Shown here one piece after another: positions 48,901-58,331 of a stretch of DNA of 64,000 nt (positions are counted from its first letter, which is position 1; each line of letters opens with the position of its first letter). Both the position numbers and the translations under genes were made by a program. The stretch comes from Streptomyces cinerochromogenes (GTDB lineage: Bacteria; Actinomycetota; Actinomycetes; Streptomycetales; Streptomycetaceae). Below the pieces are notes generated by a model that saw nothing but the letters and a program-made list of their open reading frames with translations, searched no databases and had not been told where the DNA came from. The stretch is from positions 24,552-88,551 of the forward strand of contig NZ_BMRM01000027.1 of NCBI RefSeq assembly GCF_014648635.1. Reading direction: 5' to 3'.

Positions 48901-51900
48901 ACGGTGTTCGGCCGTGCCCTGCTGCCCGGGACCGGGCTCCTGGAACTGGCGCTGCACGCGGGCGAACGGGCCGGCCTCGACCACCTGGAGGAGCTGACCT
49001 TCCACACTCCGCTGGAGCTGCCCGCGCGGGGCGCGGTGGCGGTCCAGGTGCGCGTGGGCGCGGCGGACGACTCCGGGCGGCGCCCGCTGACCGTGTACGC
49101 GCGCCCGGACGGCCGGGACGACGACGAGCCGTGGACGACGCACGCCACGGGTGTCCTCGCGCGGGACCACGCGCCGGCCGAGCCCGACGGCCTCGCGGTG
49201 TGGCCGCCCGCCGGGGCGGAGCGGATCGACACCGACGGCCTGTACGCGGTGATGGCGGAGACCGGCCTGGACTACGGGCCGGTGTTCCAGGGACTGCGGG
49301 CGGCCTGGCGCCGCGGGGACGAACTGTTCGTGGAGGCGGGGCTGCCGGACGGGGCGGACACCTCGGGCTTCGGGCTCCACCCGGCGCTGCTGGACTCCGC
49401 GCTGCACGGGGTCGCGCTGGGCGTCGTGGGTCCCGCGTGGGACCGGGCCCGGCTCCCGTTCTCCTGGCGGGGGGTGCGGCGGCACGCCGTGGGCGCCCCG
49501 TCGCTGCGGGTGCGGCTCGCCCCGGCGGGCACGGACGCGGTGTCCGTGCTGGCCGCCGACGGCACCGGCCGGCCCGTGCTGGCGGCCGAGGCGCTCGCGC
49601 TGCGCGCCGCCGCACCCGGCCCCGCCGACGCGGCCGGTGCCGCCGCGCGCGACCACCTGTTCCGGCTGCGGTGGGAGACGGTGGACCCGCCCCGGGACGG
49701 GGACGCGCCGGCGCACTGGGCGGTCGTGGGGGCGGACCTCCCGGACGTCGCGCCGGCCCTCACCGGCGGGACGGTGCCGGTGTCGCGGTACCCGGACCTG
49801 GAGGCGCTGTCCCGGGCGGTGGAGGCGGGTGACCCCGTCCCGGACGCGGTCCTGGTGCCGCTGGCCTCGCCGGACGCGGGCGGTTCCGCCGCCGGCCGTG
49901 CCGACGCCGTGCGGGCGGCGGCACGCCGGGCGCTCGGTCTCGTCCGCGCCTGGCTGGCGCGGGACGAACCGGCGGGCTCCCGGCTCGTCGTGCTGACCCG
50001 CCGGGCCGTCGCCGCCGGACAGGAGGACGTCGCCGACCTGCCGTACAGCGCGGTGTGGGGTCTGCTGCGCACCGCCCAGTCGGAGCACCCGGGCCGGTTC
50101 ACCCTGGTCGACCTCGACGGGGACCCGGCGTCGTGTCCGGCGCTGTCCGCCGCCGTCCGCTCCGGGCATCCGCAACTGGCGGTGCGGCGCGGTGAGCTGC
50201 TGGTGCCGCTGCTGGTCCGCGACCGTGCCGGCGAGGCGCTCGCCGTGCCGGCGGAACCGGCCTGGCGGCTGGGGTCCGAGCGGCGCGGCACGCTGGAGGG
50301 GCTGGTCCTGGAGCCGTACCCGCAGGCCGCCGGGCCGCTGTCCGAGGGGCAGGTACGGCTGGGCGTGCGGGCCGCGGGACTGAACTTCCGCGACGCGCTC
50401 AACGCCCTCGGCATGTACCCCGGCGAGGCCGGTCCGCTCGGCGTCGAGGGTGCGGGCGTGGTCCTCGACGTGGGCCCCGGTGTCGACGGACTGGCGCCCG
50501 GGGACCGGGTGACGGGCATGGTGTTCGGCGGGATCGGCCCCGTCGCCGTCACCGACCACCGCATGGTGGCGAGGATCCCGGACGGCTGGTCCTTCGCCGA
50601 GGCCGCGTCCGTACCGGCGGTCTTCCTCACCGCGTACTACGCGCTGGTGGACCTCGCGGACCTGCGGCCCGGCGAGTCGGTGCTGGTGCACGCGGGCGCC
50701 GGCGGCGTCGGCATGGCCGCCGTGCAGCTGGCCCGGCACCTCGGCGCCGAGGTGTACGCGACGGCGAGCCCCGCGAAGTGGGACGCCCTGCGCGCGCTGG
50801 GGCTGGACGACCGCCACATCGCCTCCTCCCGGTCGCTGGAGTTCGCGGAGAAGTTCCGCGACGCGGGGCGGGGGCGCGGTGTGGACGTCGTCCTGAACTC
50901 GCTCGCCGGGGAGTTCGTGGACGCCTCCCTGGGACTGCTGGCCCCCGGCGGCCGGTTCCTGGAGATGGGCAAGACCGACGTCCGGGACGGCGCCGCGGTC
51001 GCCGAGGCGCACGACGGGGTCCGCTACCGGGCGTTCGACCTGGTCGAGGCCGGCCCGGACCGGATCCGGGAGATGCTGGCCGTGTTGCTCGCCCTGTTCG
51101 GGCGAGGGGTGCTGCGGCTGTCGCCGGTGACCTCGTGGGACGTGCGCCACGCCGTGGAGGCGCTGCGCTTCCTCAGCCAGGCGCGGCACGTCGGCAAGGT
51201 GGTGCTCACCGTGCCGGCCCCGCTCGACCCGGACGGCACCGTGCTGGTCACGGGCGGCACCGGCGCGCTGGGCTCGGCGGTCGCCCGGCGCCTGGTGGAA
51301 CGGCACGGAGTACGGCACCTGCTGCTGGTCAGCCGCCGCGGGTCCGCGGCACCCGGCGCGGCGGAGCTGGTGGCCGAACTGGGCGCGCTGGGCGCCACCG
51401 TGACCGTGTCGGACGGCGACGTCTCCGACCGGAGGGCGCTGGAGCGGCTGCTCGCCGCCGTACCCGCCGACCGTCCGCTGACCGCCGTCGTGCACACCGC
51501 GGGCGTCCTGGACGACGGCGTGCTGACCTCGCTCACCCCGGAGCGGCTGGACACCGTAGTGCGGCCCAAGGCGGACGCGGCGCTGCTGCTGGACGAACTC
51601 ACCCGGTCCATGGACCTGTCCGCGTTCGTGCTCTTCTCCTCCACGGCCGGCCTGCTCGGCGGGGCCGGCCAGGCGAACTACGCGGCGGCCAACGCCCTGC
51701 TGGACGCCCTGGCGCACCACCGCAGGGCGTCCGGGCGGCCCGCGGTGTCGCTGGCCTGGGGGCCGTGGGGGCACTCCGACAGCATGCTCGGCGGCCTCGC
51801 CGAGGTGGACCTGGTCCGGCTGGGCCGCACCGGCCTGGTCCCGCTCACCGACGAGGAGGGGCTGGCCCTCTTCGACGCCGCCCTCGGCACCGCGGCACCC

Positions 51901-54900
51901 GCCCTGGTGCCGGCCAGGGCGGACACGGCGGTACTGCGCCGCGGCCGGGCCGAGGACGTGCCGTACCTGCTGCGCGCCCTGGCCGGGAAGCCGAAGCCGC
52001 GGGCCGGCCGCGGCACGGGCGGGCCGGCCGGGGCCGCGCCGCTGCGCGACCGGCTGGGCGCGCTGCCGCCCGCGGAGGCCGAGCGGGCCCTGCTGGACCT
52101 GGTGCGCGAGCACGCGGCGACGGTCCTCGGGCACGCCGACGGCGCGCCGGTCGCCGCCGACCGCACCTTCAAGGAACTCGGCTTCGACTCGCTCACCGGG
52201 GTGGAGCTGCGCAACCGCCTGGGCCAGGCCGCCGGGACGCAGCTGTCCTCCACGGTCGTCTTCGACTACCCGACCCCCGTCGAACTCGCCCGCCACCTGC
52301 GGGAGCAGGTGCTGGGCTCCCTACCCGCCGCCGCCCCGGCCGCCGCCGCGCCGCGCGGGCCGGTGGACGACGACCCGATCGCGATCGTCTCGATGAGCTG
52401 CCGCTACCCCGGGGGCGTCACCACGCCGGAGGACCTGTGGCGGCTGGTGTCCGAGGAGGCCGACACGGTCCGTCCGTTCCCGTCCGACCGCGGATGGGAC
52501 ACGGAGAGCCTGTACGACCCGGACGGCTCCCGGCCCGGCACCACCTATGTGCGGGTGGGCGGCTTCCTGGACGACGCCGCGCGGTTCGACGCCGCCCTGT
52601 TCGGGATCAGCCCCCGCGAGGCGCTGGCCATGGACCCCCAGCAGCGGCTGCTCCTGGAGACCTCGTGGGAGGCGCTGGAGCGGGCGGGCATCGATCCGAC
52701 GTCCCTCAAGGGCGACCAGGTCGGCGTCTTCGTCGGGGCCGCGGCCCAGGGCTACCCCTCGGACCCCCGGCAGGCCCCCGACGAACTCGGCGGCTATCTG
52801 CTGACCGGCAGCACGGCGAGCGTGATGTCCGGCCGGATCGCCTACGCCTTCGGGGTGGAGGGCCCGGCGGTGACGATCGACACCGCCTGCTCCTCGTCGC
52901 TGGTGGCCCTGCACATGGCCGTGCAGTCCCTGCGGCGCGGCGAGTGCTCCCTCGCCCTGGCCGGCGCCGCCGCCGTCATGGCCACACCCGACATCTTCCT
53001 GGAGTTCAGCCGCCAGCGGGGGCTGTCCGCCGACGGCCGGTGCAAGGCCTTCGCCGCGGCGGCGGACGGCACCGGCTGGGGCGAGGGGGTCGGCACCCTG
53101 CTGCTGGAGCGGCTGTCCGACGCCCGCCGCAACGGCCACCCGGTCCTCGCCCTGGTCCGCGGTACGGCGGTCAACTCCGACGGCGCGAGCAACGGGCTGA
53201 CCGCGCCGAACGGCCCCTCGCAGCAGCGGGTGATCCGGCAGGCGCTGGCCGACGCCGGGCTGTCCCCGGCGGACGTCGACGCCGTGGAGGCACACGGCAC
53301 GGGCACCCGGCTCGGCGACCCGATCGAGGCCCAGGCCCTCGCGGCCGTGTACGGCAGGGAGCGGGAGGCCGGCCGGCCGCTGTGGCTGGGCTCGGTGAAG
53401 TCCAACATCGGGCACACGCAGGCCGCCGCGGGCATGGCCGGACTGATCAAGATGGTGGCGGCGATGGAGCACGGAGTGCTCCCCCGCACCCTGCACGTCG
53501 ACCGGCCGACGCCCGAGGTGGACTGGCCGTCGAGCGGTCTCGCGCTGCTGACCGAGGCCCGGCCGTGGCCGGACGGCGGACGGGCCCGGCGGGCCGCGGT
53601 CTCCTCGTTCGGCATCAGCGGCACCAACGCCCACGTCATCGTCGAACAGCCTAAGGAGACGCGGGACGCAGGGGACGCGGGAGAGGCGGCGCCGGACGGC
53701 GGCCAGGGCGCGGCCGTCGTGCCGTGGGTGCTGTCCGCGAAGACCGGCGAGGCCCTGCGCGCGCAGGCCCGGCGGCTGCTGGGCCACCTCGCCGACCGCC
53801 CCGGGGCCGACCCGGCCGCGATCGGCCACGCCCTGGCCACGACCCGCGCCACCCTCGACCACCGGGCCGTCGTCCTCGGCACCGGGCCCGGGGAGCTGCG
53901 GGACGCGCTGGGCGCGCTGGCCGAGGGCCGGGAGACCGACGCCGTCGTCCGGGGCACGGCCCGCGCCCGGGAGCGGACGGTCTTCGTGTTCTCCGGTCAG
54001 GGCTCGCAGTGGGCGGGCATGGGCGCCGGACTGTACGCCGCCGACGAGGAGTTCGCGCGCCGGATACGGGAGTGCGAGGCGGCGCTGGCCCCCTACGTCG
54101 ACTGGTCGCTGACGGATGTGCTGCTCGGCGCCGGGGACGCGCCGCCGCTGGACCGGGTGGACGTCGTCCAGCCGGCGCTGTTCGCGGTCATGGTGTCGCT
54201 GGCCCGGCTGTGGCAGTCCCACGGTGTGCGGCCGGACGCCGTGATGGGGCACAGCCAGGGGGAGATCGCCGCGGCCTGTGTGGCGGGCGCGCTGACCCTG
54301 GAGGACGCCGCGCGGGCGGTGGCCCTGCGCAGCAGGGCGCTGGCCGCGCTGTCCGGCAAGGGCGGCATGGTGTCCGTGGCCCTCGGCGAGGCCGAGGTGT
54401 CCGCGCGGACGGCGCCCTGGGAGGGGCGGATCTCCGTGGCGTCGGTGAACGGCGCCTCCTCCACGGTCGTCTCCGGTGACCCGGACGCGCTGGAGGAGTT
54501 CGTGGCCGGGTGCGCGGCCGACGGGGTGCGCACCCGCGTCCTCCCCGTCGACTACGCCTCGCACTCGCCGCACGTGGAGCAGGTGCGGGACGAACTGCTC
54601 CGGGAGCTGGCGCCTCTTGCGCCCCGGCCCGCGGAGATCCCCTTCTATTCCACGGTCACCGGCACCCGGCTGGACACCACCGGGCTGGACGCCGCGTACT
54701 GGTACCGCAACCTGCGCGAGACCGTGCTCCTGGAGCCGGTGACCCGGCTGCTCCTGACGGAGGGCTACGACGTCTTCGTCGAGGCCAGTCCCCATCCGGT
54801 GCTGGTCCCGGCGATCCAGGAGACCATGGACGCCGCCGGGGTGGCCGACGGCGCGACGGTGGGTTCGCTGCGCCGCGAGGACGGCGGCCCGCGGCGGTTC

Positions 54901-57900
54901 CTCGCCTCGCTCGCCGAGCTGCACACCCGGGGCGGGCACGTGGACTGGGCGCGGGCCTTCCCCCGGAACGGCGCGCGGGCGGCGGCGCTGCCGACGTATC
55001 CGTTCGGCGGGGACCGGTACTGGCTGGAGCGCCGCGGCGGGGCGGGCGACCTGGCGGCGGCCGGTCTCGGGACGGCCCACCATCCGCTGCTGGGCGCCGT
55101 GGTCACGCTGCCCGGCTCCGCCGACACCGTGCTGGCGGGACGCCTGTCGACCGGGGCCCAGCCCTGGCTCGCCGACCACGCGGTGCTGGGCACCGTGCTG
55201 TTCCCGGGCACGGGCCTGCTCGAACTGGCCCTGCGGGCCTGCGAGGAGAGCGGACACGACCTGGTCGAGGACCTCACCCTGGTGGAGCCGCTGGTCCTCG
55301 ACGGGGACACGGGCGTGCAGCTGCGGGTGACGGTGACCGGTCCGGACGGCACCGGCCGGGGAGGCGTCGAGGTGCACTCCCGCGCCGAGGGCGCGCCCGC
55401 GGACACACCGTGGCTGCGGCACGCCGTCGGCGTGCTCGGCACCGGCGGCACCGAGCCGTGGGAACCCCTGCCGCAGTGGCCGCCGGCGGGCGCCGAACCC
55501 GTGGCCCTGGACACCGGCTACGCCCTGCTGGCCGCCGCCGGACTGGAGTACGGACCCGCCTTCCAGGGGCTGCGCGCGGTGTGGCGCGACGGTGCGGACG
55601 TCCATGCCGAGGTACGGCTGCCCGACGCCACGGAGGCCGGACGGTACGGGGTGCATCCCGCACTGTCCGACGCCGCCCTGCACGCGATCGTCCTGGGCGG
55701 GCTGCTGGCCGACCCCGCCGACCCCCGGCTGCCCTACGCCTGGAAGGGCGTCCGGCTGCACCGGGCGGGAGCGGACACCCTGCGCGTGCGGCTGTCGCCC
55801 GCCGGCCCCGACACGGTCCGCCTGACAGCCGCCGACCCGGACGGACGCCCGGTGCTCTCGGTGGAGTCCCTGCTGCTGCGCCCGCTGTCCCCCGAGCGGC
55901 TCCGGAACGCCCGCTCGGCCCGGCACCGTTCCCTGTTCCAGGTCATCGGCGAACAGCTGACCCTGCCCGCGCCCGCCGGGCCGTCCACGGCCGCCTGGGC
56001 GGTCCTGGGCGAGCCCGGACCGGCCCTGACGGCCGCCCTCGGCCGTCACCTGCCCGTCCACGCCGGCCTGGACGACCTGACCGCCGCGGTCGCCGAGGGC
56101 GCGCCGGTGCCCGAGGTCGTGCTGGTACCCCCGGCGGCGGCCGGACGGCACGGCGACACCGCCGCCGCCGCGCACGCGCAGACGCGGGCGGCGCTCGCCC
56201 GGGTGCAGGACTGGCTCGCGGACGACCGGTTCGAGGGGGCGCGGCTGGTCTTCGTCACCCGGCACGCGATGACGTTCGGCGACGAACGGCCGGATCTGCG
56301 CCAGGCGCCCGTGTGGGGGCTGGTGCGGGCGGCGCAGTCGGAGCACCCGGGCCGGTTCGTCCTGGTGGACACGGACGACACGGCGGCCTCCCACCAGGTG
56401 CTGGCGGCCGCGGTGGAGTCCGGTGAACCCCAGGTGGTCGTCCGGGACGGCGTCGCATCGGCGGTACGCCTGGCCCGGGTCCCCACGACCGCCGAGCAGC
56501 CCGCCGGAACGGAGCAGCCCACCGGAACCGGACCCTCCGACACCGGGCAGCCCACCGGTACCGGTGTGCCCGTCGGCACCGGACGGCCCGCCGAAACCGA
56601 GCAGCCCGCCGGTGGCGGCCTGGCCGTCGGTGCCGCAACACCCACCGGCACCCAGCAGCCCACCGGCACGGGACCCTCCGACACCGGGCAGCCCGCCCGC
56701 ACCGGGCAGCCCGCCGGCACCGGTGTGCCCGTCGGCACCGAACTGCCCGCCGAAACCGAGCAGCCCGCCGGTGCCGCGATGCCCACCGGCACCGGACCCT
56801 CCGACCCCGGGCAGCCCGCCGAAACCGGGCAGCCCACCGGTACCGCGATACCCACCGGCACCGGACCCTCCGACCCCGGGCAGCCCGCCGAAACCGGGCA
56901 GCCCACCGGTACCGGTCTGCCCGCCGGTGGTGGCCTGGCCGTCGGTGGCGGGCCGGTGGAGGCGTCGTTCGCGCCCGGCGGCACCGTGCTGGTCACCGGC
57001 GGCACCAGCGGTCTGGGCGCGCTGGTCGCCCGCCACCTGGTGGCCGGGCACGGCGTCACCCGGCTGCTGCTCACCAGCCGCAGCGGCCCGCGGGCCGAGG
57101 GGGCGGCCGAACTCCGGGCCGAACTGGAGGCGTTGGGCGCCCACGTGACGGTGGCGGCCTGCGACGTCGCCGACCGGGCGGCGCTGGCCGCGGTCCTCGG
57201 CGCCGTACCCGCGGAGCACCCGCTCACGGCGGTGGTGCACGCCGCCGGGGTGCTGGACGACGGCGTGGTCACCTCGCTCACCCCCGAGCGGATCGACCGG
57301 GTGCTGCGCCCGAAGGTGGACGGCGCGCTGCACCTGCACGAACTCACCCGGGACGCGGGCCTGTCGGCCTTCGTGCTGTTCTCCTCGGCCGCGGGGGTGC
57401 TGGGCACGCCCGGCCAGGGCGGCTACGCGGCGGCGAACGCCTTCCTCGACGCGCTCGCGCACGAGCGGCGCGCCGCGGGCCTGCCGGCCACCTCGCTGGC
57501 GTGGGGCATGTGGGAGCGGCGCAGTGGTCTCACCCGGGCGCTGTCCGACGCCGATCTGCGGCGCATGGCCCGCTCCGGGGTGGGCCGGCTACCCACCGAC
57601 GAGGGCCTGGCCCTGTTCGACACCGCGCTGCGCGCCCGGAGCGCCGCACTGGTGCCGCTGCGACTCGACCTGGCGTCCCTGGCGGCGGGCCGGCCGGAGC
57701 TGGTGCCGGTGCCGCTGCGCTCGCTGGTGCGGGCGGGGCGGCGCCGGCCGGGCCGGGACGCGGGCGACGGGTCCGGCGGGACGTTCCTGGCGGAGGCGGC
57801 CGCGCTCCCGGCCGGCGAGCGGTACCCGGCGGTGCTGCGCCTGGTGCGCCAGGAGGCGGCGACCGTGCTGGGGCTCGCCTCCCCGGAGGAGGTCGCCGAC

Positions 57901-58302
57901 ACCCGCGGCTTCCTGGAGATGGGCTTCGACTCCCTGACCGCGGTGGAGCTGCGAACCCGGCTGCGGGCCGCGACCGGCCTGCCGCTGCCCGCGACGCTCG
58001 TCTTCGACCGGCCGACCCCCGCCGACACGGCCCGCTTCCTGTGCGACCGGCTGTTCCCGGAGAGCCGCGAACCCACCGAGTCCGAGGCGCGGGAGCGAAA
58101 GCTCCGGGAGGTCCTCGCCTCGGTCCCGCTGGCGCGCTTCCAGCGGGCCGGTCTCCTGGCGGACCTGCTGCGGCTCGCCGACGGGGACACCGCCACGGAC
58201 CCCGGCCCCGCGGCCGGGGACGCCGGGGGCGAGGGGTCCGGCATCGACGCCATGGACGTCGACGACCTCGTGCGCACCGCGTTCGGCGGCGACACGTTCT
58301 GA
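45979..58302 (+). CDS. Type I modular PKS: modules 2 and 3
   Basis: A 4107-residue bimodular PKS. The N-terminal coiled-coil docking helix (MATSPEKIVEALRASMRETE...) comes first. Module 2: KS with Cys208; AT with Ser668 and HAFH (768-771), malonyl type. DH has His974 in ADHTVFGRALLPG and Asp1139. A complete ER (about 1436-1750) has NADPH loop GAGGVG (1573-1578). KR has LDD (1844-1846) and Tyr1901, B-type. ACP Ser2071. This makes a saturated CH2-CH2. Module 3: KS Cys2304; AT with VDVVQ, Ser2759 and YASH (2859-2862), methylmalonyl type. DH has His3067 and Asp3231. KR is B-type with LDD from 3759 and Tyr3816. ACP Ser3985. It has no ER, so a methyl-branched trans double bond is expected. A repeat region of about 150 residues lies between the KR structural and catalytic halves of module 3. 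The C terminus carries MDVDDLVRTAFG. An ATG with a nearby GAGGGG ribosome binding site follows the first PKS by 56 bp. Confidence 0.96.
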   Translation: MATSPEKIVEALRASMRETERLRQENEELTAAAQEPIAIVGMGCRLPGGVRTPDDFWQLVASGGDAVSGLPEDRGWDLEALYDPDPDSPGTVYTRQGGFLDGIDRFDAEFFGISPREAVAMDPQQRLLLETAWETVERAGIDPGSLHGSRTGVYMGTAFQDYATRVRPAELGEYEGYFLTAGAASVLSGRIAYTLGLEGPAVTIDTACSASLVAIHTACQALRRDECTLALAGGVTLMTTPAQLQGFSRQRGLSQDGRCRSFAAAADGTGLAEGVGVLLLERLSDARRHGHRVLAVVRGSAMNQDGASNGLAAPNGPAQQRVIQQALASAGLSAADVDAVEAHGTATTLGDPIEAQALLATYGRGRTTPLWLGSVKSNIGHTQAAAGVAGVIKMVLAMRHGTLPRTLHVDAPTPHVDWSAGRVELLTRAVAWPRGDRPRRAGVSSFGISGTNAHLVLEEPPADDAPPPLAVADAPPRAVPWVLSGRTPEALREQAARLLARLGERDPAADDVGRSLATTRSAVDVGWSLATTRSAFAHRAAIVADDGDGFTRALAALAEDRSDPRVTLGTASRGRLGFLFSGQGSQRAGMGRELYAASPVFAEAFDEVCAALDPHLDRPLREVVFAASDDGTLDRTAYTQPALFAVEVALFRLLAHWGVRPDRLAGHSVGEVSAAHAAGVLSLADAATLVAARGRLMQALPGGGAMVAVQAGEEEVRPLLEDHAGLVDLAAVNGPESVVVAGEARTVREIAGRFAERGRKTRELTVSHAFHSPLIEPMLAEFRAVVGTLAFSAPSLPVVSTLTGREVSAEEIGTPEYWVRHARGTVRFADAVRAMEAAGVRTFLELGPGGVLAAAGQDSLTADDAALSATLRPDRAEEPSLTGALAWLHTRGVPVDWRAFYAGRGARTVELPVYPFRSERHWLTPPASTTAVGTAGLTAAGHPLLGAVVSLADDDALLFTGRLSAGVHGWIADHTVFGRALLPGTGLLELALHAGERAGLDHLEELTFHTPLELPARGAVAVQVRVGAADDSGRRPLTVYARPDGRDDDEPWTTHATGVLARDHAPAEPDGLAVWPPAGAERIDTDGLYAVMAETGLDYGPVFQGLRAAWRRGDELFVEAGLPDGADTSGFGLHPALLDSALHGVALGVVGPAWDRARLPFSWRGVRRHAVGAPSLRVRLAPAGTDAVSVLAADGTGRPVLAAEALALRAAAPGPADAAGAAARDHLFRLRWETVDPPRDGDAPAHWAVVGADLPDVAPALTGGTVPVSRYPDLEALSRAVEAGDPVPDAVLVPLASPDAGGSAAGRADAVRAAARRALGLVRAWLARDEPAGSRLVVLTRRAVAAGQEDVADLPYSAVWGLLRTAQSEHPGRFTLVDLDGDPASCPALSAAVRSGHPQLAVRRGELLVPLLVRDRAGEALAVPAEPAWRLGSERRGTLEGLVLEPYPQAAGPLSEGQVRLGVRAAGLNFRDALNALGMYPGEAGPLGVEGAGVVLDVGPGVDGLAPGDRVTGMVFGGIGPVAVTDHRMVARIPDGWSFAEAASVPAVFLTAYYALVDLADLRPGESVLVHAGAGGVGMAAVQLARHLGAEVYATASPAKWDALRALGLDDRHIASSRSLEFAEKFRDAGRGRGVDVVLNSLAGEFVDASLGLLAPGGRFLEMGKTDVRDGAAVAEAHDGVRYRAFDLVEAGPDRIREMLAVLLALFGRGVLRLSPVTSWDVRHAVEALRFLSQARHVGKVVLTVPAPLDPDGTVLVTGGTGALGSAVARRLVERHGVRHLLLVSRRGSAAPGAAELVAELGALGATVTVSDGDVSDRRALERLLAAVPADRPLTAVVHTAGVLDDGVLTSLTPERLDTVVRPKADAALLLDELTRSMDLSAFVLFSSTAGLLGGAGQANYAAANALLDALAHHRRASGRPAVSLAWGPWGHSDSMLGGLAEVDLVRLGRTGLVPLTDEEGLALFDAALGTAAPALVPARADTAVLRRGRAEDVPYLLRALAGKPKPRAGRGTGGPAGAAPLRDRLGALPPAEAERALLDLVREHAATVLGHADGAPVAADRTFKELGFDSLTGVELRNRLGQAAGTQLSSTVVFDYPTPVELARHLREQVLGSLPAAAPAAAAPRGPVDDDPIAIVSMSCRYPGGVTTPEDLWRLVSEEADTVRPFPSDRGWDTESLYDPDGSRPGTTYVRVGGFLDDAARFDAALFGISPREALAMDPQQRLLLETSWEALERAGIDPTSLKGDQVGVFVGAAAQGYPSDPRQAPDELGGYLLTGSTASVMSGRIAYAFGVEGPAVTIDTACSSSLVALHMAVQSLRRGECSLALAGAAAVMATPDIFLEFSRQRGLSADGRCKAFAAAADGTGWGEGVGTLLLERLSDARRNGHPVLALVRGTAVNSDGASNGLTAPNGPSQQRVIRQALADAGLSPADVDAVEAHGTGTRLGDPIEAQALAAVYGREREAGRPLWLGSVKSNIGHTQAAAGMAGLIKMVAAMEHGVLPRTLHVDRPTPEVDWPSSGLALLTEARPWPDGGRARRAAVSSFGISGTNAHVIVEQPKETRDAGDAGEAAPDGGQGAAVVPWVLSAKTGEALRAQARRLLGHLADRPGADPAAIGHALATTRATLDHRAVVLGTGPGELRDALGALAEGRETDAVVRGTARARERTVFVFSGQGSQWAGMGAGLYAADEEFARRIRECEAALAPYVDWSLTDVLLGAGDAPPLDRVDVVQPALFAVMVSLARLWQSHGVRPDAVMGHSQGEIAAACVAGALTLEDAARAVALRSRALAALSGKGGMVSVALGEAEVSARTAPWEGRISVASVNGASSTVVSGDPDALEEFVAGCAADGVRTRVLPVDYASHSPHVEQVRDELLRELAPLAPRPAEIPFYSTVTGTRLDTTGLDAAYWYRNLRETVLLEPVTRLLLTEGYDVFVEASPHPVLVPAIQETMDAAGVADGATVGSLRREDGGPRRFLASLAELHTRGGHVDWARAFPRNGARAAALPTYPFGGDRYWLERRGGAGDLAAAGLGTAHHPLLGAVVTLPGSADTVLAGRLSTGAQPWLADHAVLGTVLFPGTGLLELALRACEESGHDLVEDLTLVEPLVLDGDTGVQLRVTVTGPDGTGRGGVEVHSRAEGAPADTPWLRHAVGVLGTGGTEPWEPLPQWPPAGAEPVALDTGYALLAAAGLEYGPAFQGLRAVWRDGADVHAEVRLPDATEAGRYGVHPALSDAALHAIVLGGLLADPADPRLPYAWKGVRLHRAGADTLRVRLSPAGPDTVRLTAADPDGRPVLSVESLLLRPLSPERLRNARSARHRSLFQVIGEQLTLPAPAGPSTAAWAVLGEPGPALTAALGRHLPVHAGLDDLTAAVAEGAPVPEVVLVPPAAAGRHGDTAAAAHAQTRAALARVQDWLADDRFEGARLVFVTRHAMTFGDERPDLRQAPVWGLVRAAQSEHPGRFVLVDTDDTAASHQVLAAAVESGEPQVVVRDGVASAVRLARVPTTAEQPAGTEQPTGTGPSDTGQPTGTGVPVGTGRPAETEQPAGGGLAVGAATPTGTQQPTGTGPSDTGQPARTGQPAGTGVPVGTELPAETEQPAGAAMPTGTGPSDPGQPAETGQPTGTAIPTGTGPSDPGQPAETGQPTGTGLPAGGGLAVGGGPVEASFAPGGTVLVTGGTSGLGALVARHLVAGHGVTRLLLTSRSGPRAEGAAELRAELEALGAHVTVAACDVADRAALAAVLGAVPAEHPLTAVVHAAGVLDDGVVTSLTPERIDRVLRPKVDGALHLHELTRDAGLSAFVLFSSAAGVLGTPGQGGYAAANAFLDALAHERRAAGLPATSLAWGMWERRSGLTRALSDADLRRMARSGVGRLPTDEGLALFDTALRARSAALVPLRLDLASLAAGRPELVPVPLRSLVRAGRRRPGRDAGDGSGGTFLAEAAALPAGERYPAVLRLVRQEAATVLGLASPEEVADTRGFLEMGFDSLTAVELRTRLRAATGLPLPATLVFDRPTPADTARFLCDRLFPESREPTESEARERKLREVLASVPLARFQRAGLLADLLRLADGDTATDPGPAAGDAGGEGSGIDAMDVDDLVRTAFGGDTF
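47509..47586. repeat. 39-bp in-frame duplication in the KS2-AT2 linker
   Basis: Codons 511-523 (DVGRSLATTRSAV) are followed at once by codons 524-536 (DVGWSLATTRSAF), copies at 47509-47547 and 47548-47586 with only a few base differences. Other modules here have one copy of this helix, as is usual for KS-AT linkers. Confidence 0.92.
56492..56950. repeat. Long tandem-repeat array inside the KR of module 3
   Basis: About 150 codons of Pro/Thr/Gly/Glu-rich repeats. The clearest unit is 69 bp (23 residues), present at 56782-56850 and 56851-56919 with near-exact identity and coding for PTGTGPSDPGQPAETGQPTG followed by three variable residues. Older, longer variants occupy 56492-56781. The array lies between the KR structural half (ending near residue 3500) and the catalytic half (starting GGTVLVTGGTSGLG near 3672). 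This is the junction where module 2 carries its ER. Confidence 0.93.
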
Positions 58303-58331
58303 TCTCGGATTCGGTTGGTTACGGAGGATTC

